A stretch of DNA of 6,398 bases, taken from positions 1 through 6,398 of the forward strand of contig CAMIOJ010000124.1 of NCBI GenBank assembly GCA_946222435.1, in the 5' to 3' direction. The notes beneath the pieces were generated by a model. The model saw only the letters and a list, made by a program, of their open reading frames with translations. It did not search any database and had not been told where the DNA came from. Shown here piece by piece: positions 6,272-6,398 of this stretch; the first letter of the stretch is position 1, and the number at the start of each line of letters is the position of its first letter. The position numbers and the translations under genes were made by a program. This DNA is from an uncultured Micrococcus sp. Lineage in GTDB: Bacteria > Actinomycetota > Actinomycetes > Actinomycetales > Micrococcaceae.

Positions 6272-6398
6272 GTGGGTGTTCTCCTTCGGTGCCTCGGCGA
6301 GGTGCGCTCGAGGGCGTTCAGGACGGCTGCGCGCGGAAGGATGCCCTGCACACGGCCGTCGGGGCGGATGACCGCCCACACCGCAGTGTCCGTGGCGG
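6268..6398 (-). CDS. C-terminal end of a CBS-domain-like protein, possibly an M50 (site-2) protease; partial
   Basis: Only the last 42 codons lie in the window; the 5' part is cut by the right edge, with the frame entering at 6396. The visible residues include TAVWAVIRPDGRVQGIL and end ...RHRRRTPT. The pattern of a hydrophobic strand, Asp-Gly turn, Val-x-Gly-Ile-Leu, then the helix AAVLNALE is typical of the last strand and helix of a CBS domain. In related Micrococcales, as I recall, the gene before trmI is a site-2 protease of family M50 with CBS domains. That makes it the best guess, but the protease part cannot be seen. The stop TGA overlaps the trmI GTG start by four bases, so this gene is likely co-transcribed with trmI. 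An unrelated CBS protein is the main alternative. Confidence 0.6.
   Translation of the reverse strand, partial: ATDTAVWAVIRPDGRVQGILPRAAVLNALERTSPRHRRRTPT
6281..6286 (-). promoter_or_regulatory. Ribosome binding site deciding the trmI start
   Basis: The coding strand reads AAGGAG followed by nine bases and GTG at 6271. It supports the GTG over the upstream ATG at 6379, whose intervening residues read as an out-of-frame shadow of the preceding coding sequence. Confidence 0.7.

Noticed and set aside
6272..6379. Upstream extension of trmI to an ATG at 6379
   Set aside because: The added residues are Arg/Pro-rich and overlap the CBS-like coding frame. The GTG at 6271 has a good ribosome binding site and the usual GTGA overlap.
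1..6398. CRISPR array, insertion sequence, tRNA or phage remnants
   Set aside because: No regular repeats, transposase motifs, tRNA-like folds or composition breaks were seen. Genes are tightly packed and uniform in codon use.

Overview
The window is GC-rich with strong G/C preference at third codon positions. It carries the pupylation gene cluster of an actinobacterium. The high GC, the gene order and the protein sequences suggest Micrococcales, possibly Micrococcus or a close relative; that placement is inference. Every real gene lies on the minus strand, so transcription runs from the right edge (6398) to the left edge (1).

In transcription order the layout is: the last 42 codons of a CBS-like protein (6396-6268, cut by the window edge); trmI, a tRNA m1A58 methyltransferase (6271-5201); mpa/arc, the proteasome-type AAA+ ATPase (5160-3376); dop, the deamidase/depupylase (3379-1661); pup, the protein tag (1612-1415); and pafA, the Pup ligase (1418-27). 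Three junctions are 4-base start/stop overlaps: CBS-like/trmI and pup/pafA are GTGA, mpa/dop is ATGA. The other gaps are 40 and 48 bases. This is a compact operon with probable translational coupling, and a plausible second promoter lies at the end of dop and would drive pup-pafA. No stretch over 300 bases lacks a gene. The 26 bases left of pafA show no convincing terminator.

Together the genes form a complete tagging cycle. Pup is made with C-terminal Gln. Dop deamidates it to Glu, PafA ligates it to substrate lysines, Mpa/ARC recognises and unfolds tagged proteins, and Dop removes the tag.

The most interesting point is what is missing. The proteasome core genes prcB and prcA, which in mycobacteria sit between pup and pafA, are absent; pup and pafA overlap instead. 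In agreement, the ATPase ends in ...FAREARR and lacks the C-terminal GQYL-type motif that docks Mpa into the 20S core. Both signs point to pupylation uncoupled from a proteasome, as known in Corynebacterium glutamicum. Other points of note are a shared leader sequence before pup and mpa, a roughly 50-residue N-terminal extension on Dop, and a Pup whose middle is Q/P/S-rich instead of charged.
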